Shown piece by piece: positions 44,985 through 54,300 of a stretch of DNA of 64,000 nt. The notes below the pieces were generated by a model, which saw nothing but the letters and a program-made list of their open reading frames with translations, was not told the DNA's origin and ran no database searches. The stretch spans positions 1-64,000 of the forward strand of contig JALOKP010000001.1 of NCBI GenBank assembly GCA_025456425.1. Reading direction: 5' to 3'. This stretch comes from Acidobacteriota bacterium. GTDB lineage: Bacteria; Acidobacteriota; Polarisedimenticolia; J045. The position numbers were made by a program, and so were the translations under genes. How positions within the stretch are numbered: the first letter of the stretch is position 1; every line of letters starts with the position of its first letter.

Positions 44985-47464
44985 TCAAGCCGCTCTCCGC
45001 CCCGGCCGCGACGGCCGCCGTCCTCCTCGCCGCGGCCCTCCCCGCCGCGGCCGCGGAGCCCCTCATGCACGCCGGACACCTCGCGCACGAGCTGGACCGC
45101 CTGAGCAGCACCGGCCGCGTGCTCTACGTCGCGGCCCACCCCGACGACGAGAACACGCGCCTTTTGGCCTACCTCGCCAACGGCCGCCACCTCGCCGCCG
45201 CCTACCTGTCGATGACGCGCGGTGGCGGCGGGCAGAATCTGATCGGCGCCGAGCAGGGTGACCTGCTCGACGTGATCCGCACCGAGGAGCTGCTGGCCGC
45301 CCGGCGCACCGACGGCGCGCAGCAGCGCTTCACGCGGATGCGCGACTTCGGCTACTCCAAATCGGCGGCCGAGACGCTGTCGTGGTGGGATCACGACGAG
45401 GCGCTGGCCGACGTGGTCTGGGTAATCCGCACCTTCCGGCCCGACGTGATCGTCACCCGCTTCGACGAGAACCCGCCGAACCACGGCCACCACACCGCGT
45501 CGGCGATCCTGGCACGCGAGGCGTTCGCCGCCGCGGCCGACCCGGCGCGCTTCCCCCAGCAATTGCGGGGCGGCGTGACGCCGTGGCAGGCCGAGCGCCT
45601 GTTCCGCAACCAGGGGTTGTGGCGCGGCGATCCGCCGCCGGAAGGCGCGCTCAAGCTGAACGTCGGCGCCTACGACCCGCGGCTGGGCCTGGGCTACGGC
45701 GAGCTGGCGGCGCTCTCGCGCAGCCAGCACCGCAGCCAGGGGTTCGGCGTGCCGGGCCAGCGTGGCGAGGTCCTCGAGTACTTCGTCCCGCTGGCCGGGT
45801 CGAAGCCGCCCGGCGACGACGTCCTGGGCGGGCTCGACCTGACCTGGAGTCGCTTCGGCCCCCCCGCTGCGCCGCTGATCGAGGCGCTCGATCGGGCCCG
45901 TGCGACGCTCGAGCGCGACGCGCCGGAGCGCGCGATCCCGGCGCTGCTCGACGCGCACCGTGCGCTCGACGCGCTCCCCGCAGCGGACGTCCGGGTGCGC
46001 GACGCGCGAGCGGCGTTGGAGCACCTGGTCGCATCGGCGGCCGGCCTGTTCGTGAGGGCCACCGCCCCCACGCCGACGGCCTCGCCCGGCAGCGAGGTCA
46101 AGCTCGAGCTGGAGATCGCACTGGGCCGGCCGACCGCGGTCGTGCTGCAGCGGATCGAGTTCCCGTACGCACCGCCGCTCGAACCGGGCGCGGCGCTCGC
46201 CGCCGGCGCGCGCCGGACCTTCCCGCAGGCGGTCCGGTTGCCGGCCGACGCGCCGGTCTCGGTCCCGTACTGGCTGGCTGCGCCCGGCACGCGCGGGCGG
46301 CAGGCGGTGACCGACCCGCGGCTGGTGGGGGAGCCGCTCGGCCCGCCGCCGCTGGCGGTGACCGCGCGCTTCCGCTTCGGCGAGCGCGAGCTGGCGATCG
46401 CCGTGCCGGTCGAGCACGCCGCGGTCGACCCCGTGCTCGGAGAGCGCCTGCGCCCGTTCGTGATCGTGCCGCCGGCGACGGTCACGCCGGCGCGCGAGGC
46501 GGCGATGCTGGTCAACGGCCGCCCGGCCACGGTTGCCGTGCGCGTGCGCGCGGGACGCGACGCGCTGGAGGCCGAGGTGGCGCTGCCGCTCCCGGCCGGC
46601 TGGAAGGCCGAGCCGGCGGCGCAGCCGGTGAAGCTGACGAAGGCGGGCGAGGAGACGACGGTCGCGTTCACGGTCACGGCGCCGGCCGGCGCCGCGCCGA
46701 TCGAGGCCGCGCCGGTGCTGAGCGCGGACGGCCGCCGCTGGTCGCTCGCCGAGTCGACGATCGACTACCCGCACATCCCGGTGCAGCTCGTGCTGCAGCC
46801 GGCGACGCTGCGGCTGGCGCCGCTGTCGATCGAGCTGCCGCCCGGCGTGATCGGGTACATCCTCGGCTCCGGCGATTCGGTGGCGGACGACCTGGCCTCG
46901 ATCGGGGCGTCCGTCGCCGTGCTCGACGAGGAGACGGTCCGCGCCGGCGACCTCTCGCGGTACGCGGCGATCGTCGTCGGGATCCGGGCCTACAACACGC
47001 GCCCCTGGCTGCGCGCGGCGCACCCGCGCCTGATGGCCTTCGTCGAGCAGGGCGGGACGCTGGTGGCGCAGTACAGCACCAACAGCCGGCTCGCCCCGAT
47101 GGAGTCGCAGATCGGGCCCTACCCGTTCGAGATCAGCCGCGACCGGGTCACGGACGAGACGGCGGCGGTCGCGCTGCTGGCCCCGGGCGACCCGGCGCTG
47201 CGCGTCCCGAACGCGCTCGGCGAGGCCGACTTCGCGGGCTGGGTCCAGGAGCGCGGGATCTACTTCGCGGCCAAGTGGGACGAGCGGTACACGCCGCTGT
47301 TCGCGATCGCCGACCCCGGCGAGGAGCCGCTGAAGGGGAGCACGATCGTCGCCCGCCACGGCAAGGGGCGATTCGTCTACACCGGCCTCGCCTTCTTCCG
47401 GCAACTCCCGGCCGGCGTGCCGGGCGCCTACCGGCTGCTCGCCAACCTGCTCGCCAGGGGCTGA
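44981..47464 (+). CDS. Large exported PIG-L family deacetylase with GATase-like tail
   Basis: 827 residues, ATG overlapping the bshA stop by four bases. A signal peptide (1-25) puts it in the periplasm. Residues ~40-290 form a PIG-L de-N-acetylase domain: H53-PDDEN in YVAAHPDDEN, MTRGGGGQNLIG, LDVIRTEELLAARR and NPPNHGHHTAS for the zinc site. Residues ~350-580 are beta-rich and NEW3-like. Residues ~615-820 resemble a ThuA/DUF4350-type GATase-like fold (GYILGSGDSVADDLASIGASVAVLDE, YNTRPWLRAAHPRLMAFVEQGGTLVAQYST). Family members of this size are thought to act on sugar amides; the substrate is unknown. Standing in the bacillithiol operon, it may process bacillithiol conjugates or exported GlcNAc compounds. 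That link is inference. Confidence 0.85.
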   Translation: MIKPLSAPAATAAVLLAAALPAAAAEPLMHAGHLAHELDRLSSTGRVLYVAAHPDDENTRLLAYLANGRHLAAAYLSMTRGGGGQNLIGAEQGDLLDVIRTEELLAARRTDGAQQRFTRMRDFGYSKSAAETLSWWDHDEALADVVWVIRTFRPDVIVTRFDENPPNHGHHTASAILAREAFAAAADPARFPQQLRGGVTPWQAERLFRNQGLWRGDPPPEGALKLNVGAYDPRLGLGYGELAALSRSQHRSQGFGVPGQRGEVLEYFVPLAGSKPPGDDVLGGLDLTWSRFGPPAAPLIEALDRARATLERDAPERAIPALLDAHRALDALPAADVRVRDARAALEHLVASAAGLFVRATAPTPTASPGSEVKLELEIALGRPTAVVLQRIEFPYAPPLEPGAALAAGARRTFPQAVRLPADAPVSVPYWLAAPGTRGRQAVTDPRLVGEPLGPPPLAVTARFRFGERELAIAVPVEHAAVDPVLGERLRPFVIVPPATVTPAREAAMLVNGRPATVAVRVRAGRDALEAEVALPLPAGWKAEPAAQPVKLTKAGEETTVAFTVTAPAGAAPIEAAPVLSADGRRWSLAESTIDYPHIPVQLVLQPATLRLAPLSIELPPGVIGYILGSGDSVADDLASIGASVAVLDEETVRAGDLSRYAAIVVGIRAYNTRPWLRAAHPRLMAFVEQGGTLVAQYSTNSRLAPMESQIGPYPFEISRDRVTDETAAVALLAPGDPALRVPNALGEADFAGWVQERGIYFAAKWDERYTPLFAIADPGEEPLKGSTIVARHGKGRFVYTGLAFFRQLPAGVPGAYRLLANLLARG

Positions 47465-47467
47465 GCG

Positions 47468-47626
47468 GTGGGGACCTCCGAGCCGCGCGAGCCATCGGCC
47501 CGGCCCGGCACCGGGGACGAGCCGCCCCCGCTGCTCGGCAGCTGGCGCAACGTCTACCTGCTGCTGCTGGCGGAGCTGGCGGCGCTGGTCGCGGCCTTCG
47601 CGCTGCTGGCCTGGTGGGCGGCGTGA
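47468..47626 (+). CDS. 52-residue single-helix membrane peptide
   Basis: GTG 47468 lies three bases after the PIG-L stop, and its TGA overlaps the GTG start of the symporter (GTGA). The first ~20 residues are Pro/Glu-rich (PREPSARPGTGDEPPPLL), followed by GSWRNVYLLLLAELAALVA and a tail of aromatic and Ala residues, one transmembrane helix (~28-50). The coupling suggests a small subunit or regulator of the Na+/solute symporter, as seen for several SSF transporters with small partner peptides. No motif decides a function. The sequence was read by eye from the nucleotide and is not an isolated accident, given the exact fit between two operon genes. Confidence 0.8.
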   Translation: MGTSEPREPSARPGTGDEPPPLLGSWRNVYLLLLAELAALVAAFALLAWWAA

Positions 47627-49323
47627 CGGCGCTCGACTGGGTCGTCCTGGCCGCGACGCTGGGATTCATCGCGATCTACGGCGCGTGGAAGTCGCGCGAC
47701 GTCAAGGACCTCGACGGCTACCTGCGCGGCGGCAACACGCTGGCCTGGCCGACGATCGGGCTCTCGATCATGGCCACCCAGGCCAGCGCGATCACCTTCC
47801 TGTCGACCCCCGGCCAGGCCTACCAGGACGGGATGCGCTTCGTGCAGTTCTACTTCGGCCTGCCGCTGGCGATGATCGTGATCGCCGCGGTCTTCGTGCC
47901 GATCTTCCACCGCCTCAAGGTCTACACCGCCTACGAGTACCTCGAGCACCGCTTCGACGGGCGGGTCCGCACGCTGGGCGCGCTGCTGTTCCTGATCCAG
48001 CGCGGACTCGCCGCCGGAATCACGATCTACGCCCCGTCGATCATCCTCAGCACCGTGCTGGGCTGGCCGCTCCACCTGACCAACCTCGGGATGGGGCTGT
48101 TCGTCGTCGCCTACACCGTCTCCGGTGGGACGCGCGCGGTCAGCCAGACCCAGAAGCAGCAGATGATCGTGATGCTCTCCGGGATGGCCGTGGCCGGCGT
48201 GGTCATCCTGTTCAACCTGCCCGACTCCGTCTCGCTGCCGAACGCGGTCAAGCTGGCCGGCGCGCTGGACCGGATGAACCCCGTCAGCTTCCAGCTCGAC
48301 TTCGAGAGCCGCTACAACTTCTGGTCGGGGATCGCCGGGGGGTTCTTCCTGGCGCTGGCCTATTTCGGCACCGACCAGTCGCAGGTCGGGCGCTACCTGG
48401 CCGGCCGCTCGGTCACCGAGAGCCGGCTGGGACTGGTCTTCAACGGACTGTTCAAGATCCCGATGCAATTCGGAATCCTGTTCATCGGCGTGCTGGTCTT
48501 CGTCTTCTACCTCTTCACGCCCCCGCCGGTCTTCTTCAACGGCCCGGCGCTCGAGCGCGTGGCCCGGGGGCCGCACGCGGCCGAACTGGCGGCGCTGGAG
48601 TCGCGCTACGAGGCCGCCTTCGCGGCGCAGCGCGGCGCGGCCGAGGCCTACGTCGCGGCGCTCGACCGCGGGGCGGGGGAGGAGCCGGCGAAGGCCGCCC
48701 TGCGCGCGGCCCACGGCGCGACCGAGGAGCTGCGCGAGGAGGCCCGGGCGCTGGTCGCAAAGGCGGTCCCGGGGGCCGAGACCAAGGACGCCGACTACGT
48801 CTTCATCTCGTTCGTGCTGCGCTACCTGCCGCACGGGATCGTCGGGCTGCTGATCGCGGTGATCCTCTGTGCGGCGATGAGCTCGGTCGCGAGCGAGCTG
48901 TCAGCGCTGGGCAGCACCAGCGTGATCGACCTCTGGAAGCGCTTCGGGCCGCTCGCGGCGCGGACCGCGACGCCCCGCGCCGACCTGCTGGTGTCGAAGG
49001 GGTTCACCGTGCTGTGGGGCCTCGTCGCGGTCGGCTTCGCGACCTTCGCCTCGCTGCTGGACAACCTGATCCAGGCGGTCAACATCCTGGGCTCGATCTT
49101 CTACGGCACGGTGCTGGGGCTGTTCGTCGTGGCCTTCTTCCTCAAGCGCATCACGGCGACGCCGGTCCTGGTCGGCGCGCTGGCGGCGCAGGCCACGGTG
49201 ATCGCGCTCTTCTTCGCGTCCGACCTGGGGTTCCTCTGGTACAACGTGGTCGGGTGCGGGGTGGTCGTGCTGGTCTCGACGGTGCTGCAGGGGCTGGGAG
49301 TCAGCTCCCGCCCGCCGCGCTGA
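47623..49323 (+). CDS. Sodium/solute symporter (SSF family)
   Basis: 566 residues from GTG 47623. About 13 transmembrane helices are visible, with SSF hallmarks: AGWKSRDVKDLDGYLRGG-type loop (WKSRDVKDLDGYLRGGNT), LSIMATQASAITFLSTPGQAY, and GGFFLALAYFGTDQSQVGRYLA (Na+-binding unwound helix). A long charged insertion (~310-370: LAALESRYEAAFAAQRGAAEAY and more) lies between helices and is unusual. The family moves sugars, amino acids, acids or vitamins with sodium; the substrate cannot be read from the sequence. Context (bacillithiol genes and a deacetylase) favours a GlcNAc-like or organic-acid substrate. The apparent 1313-residue frame starting at 45382 wrongly merges an upstream shadow with this gene. 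Confidence 0.9.
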   Translation: MTALDWVVLAATLGFIAIYGAWKSRDVKDLDGYLRGGNTLAWPTIGLSIMATQASAITFLSTPGQAYQDGMRFVQFYFGLPLAMIVIAAVFVPIFHRLKVYTAYEYLEHRFDGRVRTLGALLFLIQRGLAAGITIYAPSIILSTVLGWPLHLTNLGMGLFVVAYTVSGGTRAVSQTQKQQMIVMLSGMAVAGVVILFNLPDSVSLPNAVKLAGALDRMNPVSFQLDFESRYNFWSGIAGGFFLALAYFGTDQSQVGRYLAGRSVTESRLGLVFNGLFKIPMQFGILFIGVLVFVFYLFTPPPVFFNGPALERVARGPHAAELAALESRYEAAFAAQRGAAEAYVAALDRGAGEEPAKAALRAAHGATEELREEARALVAKAVPGAETKDADYVFISFVLRYLPHGIVGLLIAVILCAAMSSVASELSALGSTSVIDLWKRFGPLAARTATPRADLLVSKGFTVLWGLVAVGFATFASLLDNLIQAVNILGSIFYGTVLGLFVVAFFLKRITATPVLVGALAAQATVIALFFASDLGFLWYNVVGCGVVVLVSTVLQGLGVSSRPPR

Positions 49324-49336
49324 CCCGCGCTGCGCG

Positions 49337-51223
49337 CTACGGGCAGGGATGGGCGTTGGGCCGCGTCACCCCCGATCCGGCGCCGAGCGGTTCCTCGCCT
49401 CCCGCGCCGACCCCGGCCGCCAGCCAGTAGAACGCTTCGCCCGGGTCCGGCAGCAGCCCGTCGTCCTGCCAGGGAACAGCCAGCCCGCAGAAGCGGCCGG
49501 CGTAGGGGTTGGAGCCGGGCTCCTGCGTGTACTCGCCGGTCGCACGCAGCGCCGCGAGCGAGCCCCGGTAGAGGTTGAACGACGGATACGCCGGGTCGCC
49601 CTGCCAGGCGACGCGCGGCTGCTCGATCCGCTCGAAGAGCGTGACCGCGTCGTCGAGGTCGCAGGCGTCGCCCTCCCCGTCCGCGTCGAGGTCCGACTGC
49701 GGCTCGTTGCGCGTCTCCGGGCAGTTGTCGCAGGCCCCGGCGACGCCGTCGAGATCGCCGTCCACCGTCCCCGCGCGATCGTCGACCAGCGCGTTGCAGT
49801 CGTCGTCGCGGCCGTTGCACGCCTCGGTCGCGCCCGGGTAGGCGGTCGGGTCGCCGTCGTCGCAATCGGTGCAGGAGGACGCGAGGTCGCCGTCAGCGTC
49901 CAGGCAGTTGCACCCGACGATATTCGTCACGACGCGCCACGCCCCGGACTGCTCGCGCGACGCGATCCCGTAGCGCGCGCCGGTCCAGGCCAGGCAGGGG
50001 TAGTCGAACGGCAGGGAGCCGGAGGAGACGCGGACCGCGGGGGCGGCGGGAGCGCCGTCGGCGTCGGCCGTCGTGAAGACGATCTTCCGCTCGATCCCGT
50101 CCCGGGGTTCGCTCCACGCGACGCCGAACTCCTGCCCGGTCCACGCCACGTCCGGGTCGAGCGAGACGGCGTCCGAGAGCGGCTGGTCCGCGCCGAGCTT
50201 CGCGCCCGAGGCGTCGAGTCGCGCGAGGAAGGCGCGGTGGCTGCCCAGCCGCCGGTCGTGCCAGGCGACGGCGAAGCCGCTTCCGGACCAGGCCAGCCGC
50301 GGGTTCGAGGTCTCGGCCGCCGTCGCGTTCGAGGTCACGGGGGCGGGCCCCCCGAGCAGGTCTCCCGCCGCGGAGAGGCGCTGCAGGAAGACCTGCCCGC
50401 GGCCGCCGTCGAAGCCGCTCCACGCCACCGCGAACTCGTCGCCGGTCCACGCGATCGCGGCCCGGTTGGGCCACGCCGTGTGCGTCGCGACGCTCGTCAC
50501 CGGGCCCGTCCGCAGGCCGGCACGGTCGACGGCCGCGAAAGTGAGGCCGCTCGCCTCGCCGGTCCAGACGATCCCGAAGACGCGTCCGTTCCACGCGAGG
50601 TCGGGCCAGCCCGAGATCTCCTCGCCGGCGGTGAGCGCGACCTCCGGAAAGAGCTTCGCCCCGGCGGGATCGAGCAGCGTGAAGTAGATCTCGAGCGCAC
50701 CGTCGCGCGAGTCGGCCCAGACGACGCCGTAGCCCGATCCGGTCCAGGCGATCGCGGGGTCCTTGGCCCAGCCCGCGCTGGCCGAGACCGGGATCTCGCC
50801 CCCGAGGCGCGAGCCGGACGCGTCCGCGAAGGCGACGAAGATGGCGTCGCGCCCACCGCGTGCGTCGGACCAGGCGGTGGCAAAGCCGCCGCCGTTCCAC
50901 GCGGTCCGTGGCCGGCTCCCGGCGCCGATCCCGCCGCCGCTGCTGAGAAGCCGGTCGCCACCGACCGCTTCCGGCGGGCTGCAGGTGCGGTCGCAGGCGG
51001 GGTCGTCGTCGATCAGCCCGTCGCAGTCGTTGTCGAAGCCGTCGCACGGCTCGGCCGCCCCGGGGTAGGCCGCCGCCCAGCCGTCGTTGCAGTCGAGAAA
51101 CACGAACGGGCAGGCCGCGGAGGCGGGGTTTCCGTAGCCGTCCCCGTCGGTGTCGACGCACTGGGCGGACGCTTCCAGCCCGCAGCACGCGGCGAGGCAC
51201 GCGACGATCGTCGCAAGGCGCAT
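49337..51223 (-). CDS. Secreted MopE-type protein with propeller and Cys-Pro end
   Basis: 628 residues; ATG 51223 has GGAGG upstream and a signal peptide (ends ~ASAQ). The upstream extension to 51283 is not supported. Residues ~25-85 are a MopE metal-binding motif (CVDTDGDGYGNP, DCNDGWAAAYPGA, CDGFDNDCDGLIDDD). A repeating region (~95-440) of AW.G.GF..AWSD.RDG.. blades forms a propeller-like domain. A second MopE and TSP3 segment follows (CTDCDDGDPTAYPGA, DGDLDGVAGACDNCP, DLDADGEGDACD). The last ~100 residues are FN3-like (NLYRGSLAALRATGEYTQ, EAFYWLAAGVGAGGEEPLG) ending NAHPCP. MopE motifs bind copper or calcium in secreted proteins; function unknown. Ends 13 bases from the convergent symporter. 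Confidence 0.85.
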   Translation of the reverse strand: MRLATIVACLAACCGLEASAQCVDTDGDGYGNPASAACPFVFLDCNDGWAAAYPGAAEPCDGFDNDCDGLIDDDPACDRTCSPPEAVGGDRLLSSGGGIGAGSRPRTAWNGGGFATAWSDARGGRDAIFVAFADASGSRLGGEIPVSASAGWAKDPAIAWTGSGYGVVWADSRDGALEIYFTLLDPAGAKLFPEVALTAGEEISGWPDLAWNGRVFGIVWTGEASGLTFAAVDRAGLRTGPVTSVATHTAWPNRAAIAWTGDEFAVAWSGFDGGRGQVFLQRLSAAGDLLGGPAPVTSNATAAETSNPRLAWSGSGFAVAWHDRRLGSHRAFLARLDASGAKLGADQPLSDAVSLDPDVAWTGQEFGVAWSEPRDGIERKIVFTTADADGAPAAPAVRVSSGSLPFDYPCLAWTGARYGIASREQSGAWRVVTNIVGCNCLDADGDLASSCTDCDDGDPTAYPGATEACNGRDDDCNALVDDRAGTVDGDLDGVAGACDNCPETRNEPQSDLDADGEGDACDLDDAVTLFERIEQPRVAWQGDPAYPSFNLYRGSLAALRATGEYTQEPGSNPYAGRFCGLAVPWQDDGLLPDPGEAFYWLAAGVGAGGEEPLGAGSGVTRPNAHPCP

Positions 51224-51342
51224 GAGGTCCTCCCCTGACCGCCGACCAGAGTAGCGCGAGGCGCCGAGAAACCGAGCCGTCAAGTCGAGTTAGACGGGGT
51301 TTCGCGCCCGGGCCGCGGGCGGAGGGAGCGGAGGGGGGAAGC

Positions 51343-51367
51343 GGGCGGAGGGCTGTGCCCTTCGCCC
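51343..51367 (-). terminator. Hairpin after the beta-helix/MopE gene
   Basis: An 11-bp stem (51343-51353 with 51357-51367, one G-T wobble) with a 3-base loop lies 12 bases downstream of the minus-strand stop at 51380. No T-tract. Confidence 0.4.
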
Positions 51368-51379
51368 GCCCCGCTCGAA

Positions 51380-54300
51380 CTACGGACAGGCCTGCGGCGA
51401 GGCCGCGATCCCCGGGTCGCGGGGGGCGGCCAGGCCGGCCTGCGCCGATTCGCCGGCGTCGTAGCTGCTGACGCCGGCGCAGTTCGCGGCGCGCACGAGG
51501 TACCAGTGCCCGTCGCCCGGCGCGGGCACCTCCGGCGCCCCCCAGGAGGTCAGCTCGACGTTGTCGATCAGGCACAGGTCGGTCGCCACGCTGAAGTCCC
51601 CGCCGCTGGTCACCAGCAGCGGCAGCCGGCCGCGCAGCACGTCGTAGGTGAGGGCTGCGGGGACGGACGGCCAGCTCAGGATCGCCGAGCCGGAGGAGGG
51701 TGAGCGCTCGGCGCCGAGCTGCAGCGGCCCGTCGGGGACCGGGATGTTGTTGTCGCCGATCCCGTCGCAGTCGTCGTCCAGGTAGTTGCAGACCTCGGGG
51801 CTGGGCTCGCCGGGGGTGCAGACCTCGACCGGCCGGCCGGCCTCGCACACGATCGAGCCCAGCGCCGCGCAGGTGCCGACGCCGCAGACCGTCGGCTGGA
51901 CGGCGTAGTCCTCGTCGACCTGGCCGCTGCAGTCATCGTCCTGTCCGTTGCACGAGGCGTCGTCGGGCGCCGCCGGCGGGCCGGGCACGCAACTGTCCTG
52001 GACCGCCCCGCCCACGCAGGAGGTCGAGCCGACCCGTTCGCAGACGCCGGTGCCGCAGGCGGTGACGAGCGGCAGGTAGCCGTCGTCGACCAGGCCGTCG
52101 CAGTTGTCGTCGACGCCGTCGCAGGTCGTGTCGGAGGGCGCGAGCGGCGGTCCCGGCACGCAGGAGTCGCCCGCCACGCCGTCGACGCAGGAACTGACGC
52201 CGGTCGAGGCGCAGACCCCGAGCCCACAGCTGGTCGGGCCTGCGGCGAATTCCTCGTCCGACTGGCCGTCGCAGTCGTCGTCCAGCGCGTTGCAGGTCGC
52301 GTCGGTCGGCGCGATCGGGTTGCCGGGAGCGCAGGTGTCCTGGACCACCCCGCCGACGCACGAGACCGCGCCCGACCGCGCGCAGACCCCGATGCCGCAG
52401 GTCGTCGGCGTCGTCGGGTAGTCGTCGTCGGCCGTGCCGTCGCAGTCCTCATCGACCGCATCGCAGGTCGCGTCGGTCGGGGAGGGCGGCTCCAGCGGCT
52501 GGCAACTGTCCTGGACCAGCCCGCCGACGCACGCCGTCACGCCGGTGGCGGCGCAGACGCCCGTCCCGCACTGCGTCGCCGCCGGGAGGAAGTCCTCGTC
52601 GAGCGTGCCGTCGAGGTCGTTGTCGAAGGCGTCGCAGCCGTCGACGGGGTGGATCAGCGGGTTGCCGTCGTCGGGGTCGCCCTGGCACTCCGAGACCCCG
52701 TCGCCGTCCGCGTCGTCGAGCGCCGAGGAGGCCAGGAAGTCGGCGTAGTCGACCCCCGCCGTGACGCTCGTGCCCGTTCCCGGCCCGGCGCCCGACGGCC
52801 CGCTCGGCGAGCCCCACCAGTTGCGGCGCGCCAGCAGCGTGTCGGCGGTGTTGTTGACGATCCCGCTGGTGTCGGAAACCAGGTCGGTCCGTTCGAGCTG
52901 CGCGCCGCCGACCCAGTCGGCGACCACGCCCTTCCAGGCGCCGCGGATCGTCGAGCAGGAGACCCGGGTGTCGACCGGCGCGCCGTTGTCGCCGGCCTTG
53001 TGGACCAGGTACAGCCCGGTTCCCGAGTTGTCGATCATGTCGATGGTCGAGCGCTCGACCCGCGTCCGCGCGCTGTCGGCGGCCTCGCACGAGCGGCTGC
53101 CCAGGATCGCGATCGCGCGGTTCACGCCGCGGTTCCCGATCTCCGGGTTGTCGTGGATCCAGGTGTCGCTGGAGGCCTCGATCCAGATGTTCTGCGCGTC
53201 CGGCTCCGGCCACTCGTCGCTGGGCACGCCGTGGACCACGCTGCCCGCGATCTCGGTGGCGTTGGCCCAGCGCAGCTTGATCGAGCGCGTGATGTGGTAG
53301 GTGCTCGAGTTGAGGATCCGGTTGCGGTCCGCCGTGGCGCCGGCTCCGCCCTCGCAGGCTCGCGGGCCGCCGTCGATCAGGAACCCCTCGCGCGAGCGGT
53401 GGCCGCAGCGGTCCTCGTTGTCGCCGTCGCGGATCATCCCGTCCAGGTAGATCTCGTCGAAGGTGTTGTCGTCCGAGTCCCCGCGCACGCGGATCTCGGT
53501 CGTGCCGTTCTCCCGGAGGTCGAGGAACTGGAACAGCGAGTTCTTGACGTTGACCAGGTCGAGCCCGACCTCCGTGTCCTGGTGCCCTCCGTAGCAGGCC
53601 GGCGTCCCCATCCCGGCCCCGTGGATCGTCAGGTAGCGCAGCGTGACGCCGCTGACGCTGGAGAGGGTCAGCGCCGGCCGGCGCGGCCCGCTGAACTGCG
53701 TGCCGTCGATCACGGCGCGGTAGCAGTTGTCGCAGTACGGCAGCGGGATCTTGCCCGGGATCCCCTCGAGGTCGACCGGCCGGGTCATCGTCGCCTGGCC
53801 GCGGATCTCGCCCTCGCCGATCAGGATCAGGCTGCCGGTCGGAGCGGCGTCGAGCGCGGGCTGCAGCGTGTCGTAGCAGGCGCCGGTGGCGCGCGACCAG
53901 CCGCCGGTCTTCGGCGCCTTGGCCAGCACCGGCTGCAGCGTGCGCGCGATGAAGTTGCCGACATCGGCCGGGCCGGTGACGGTGTCCCCGGTTCCGCCCA
54001 CGCCGCCCGGTCCGCCCGGTCCCGAGGCCGCGCCCCACCAGTTGTGGCGGGCATCGACCGGCGCGGTACCGCCGTTCAAGAGCCCCTGTCCGTTGGCGTA
54101 GACGATCGTCTCGTTGATCCGCACGCCGGGCGCGCTCCCGGCCGCGATCTCGATCGCCGGGCCGGTCTGGTTGAAGAACCGGTTCTGCAGCGCGGCGAGC
54201 CCGGTCACGGTGCCGCTCACCGCGAGCCCGCCGTCGTTGCCGCGCATCTCGTTGCAGAAGAACTCGACGCCGTTCGCGCCGTCGATCCAGGCTCCCCGCC

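Noticed and set aside
45382-49323. Apparent 1313-residue protein fusing PIG-L region and symporter
   Set aside because: The first 740 residues are an out-of-frame shadow of the deacetylase; only the part from GTG 47623 is real.
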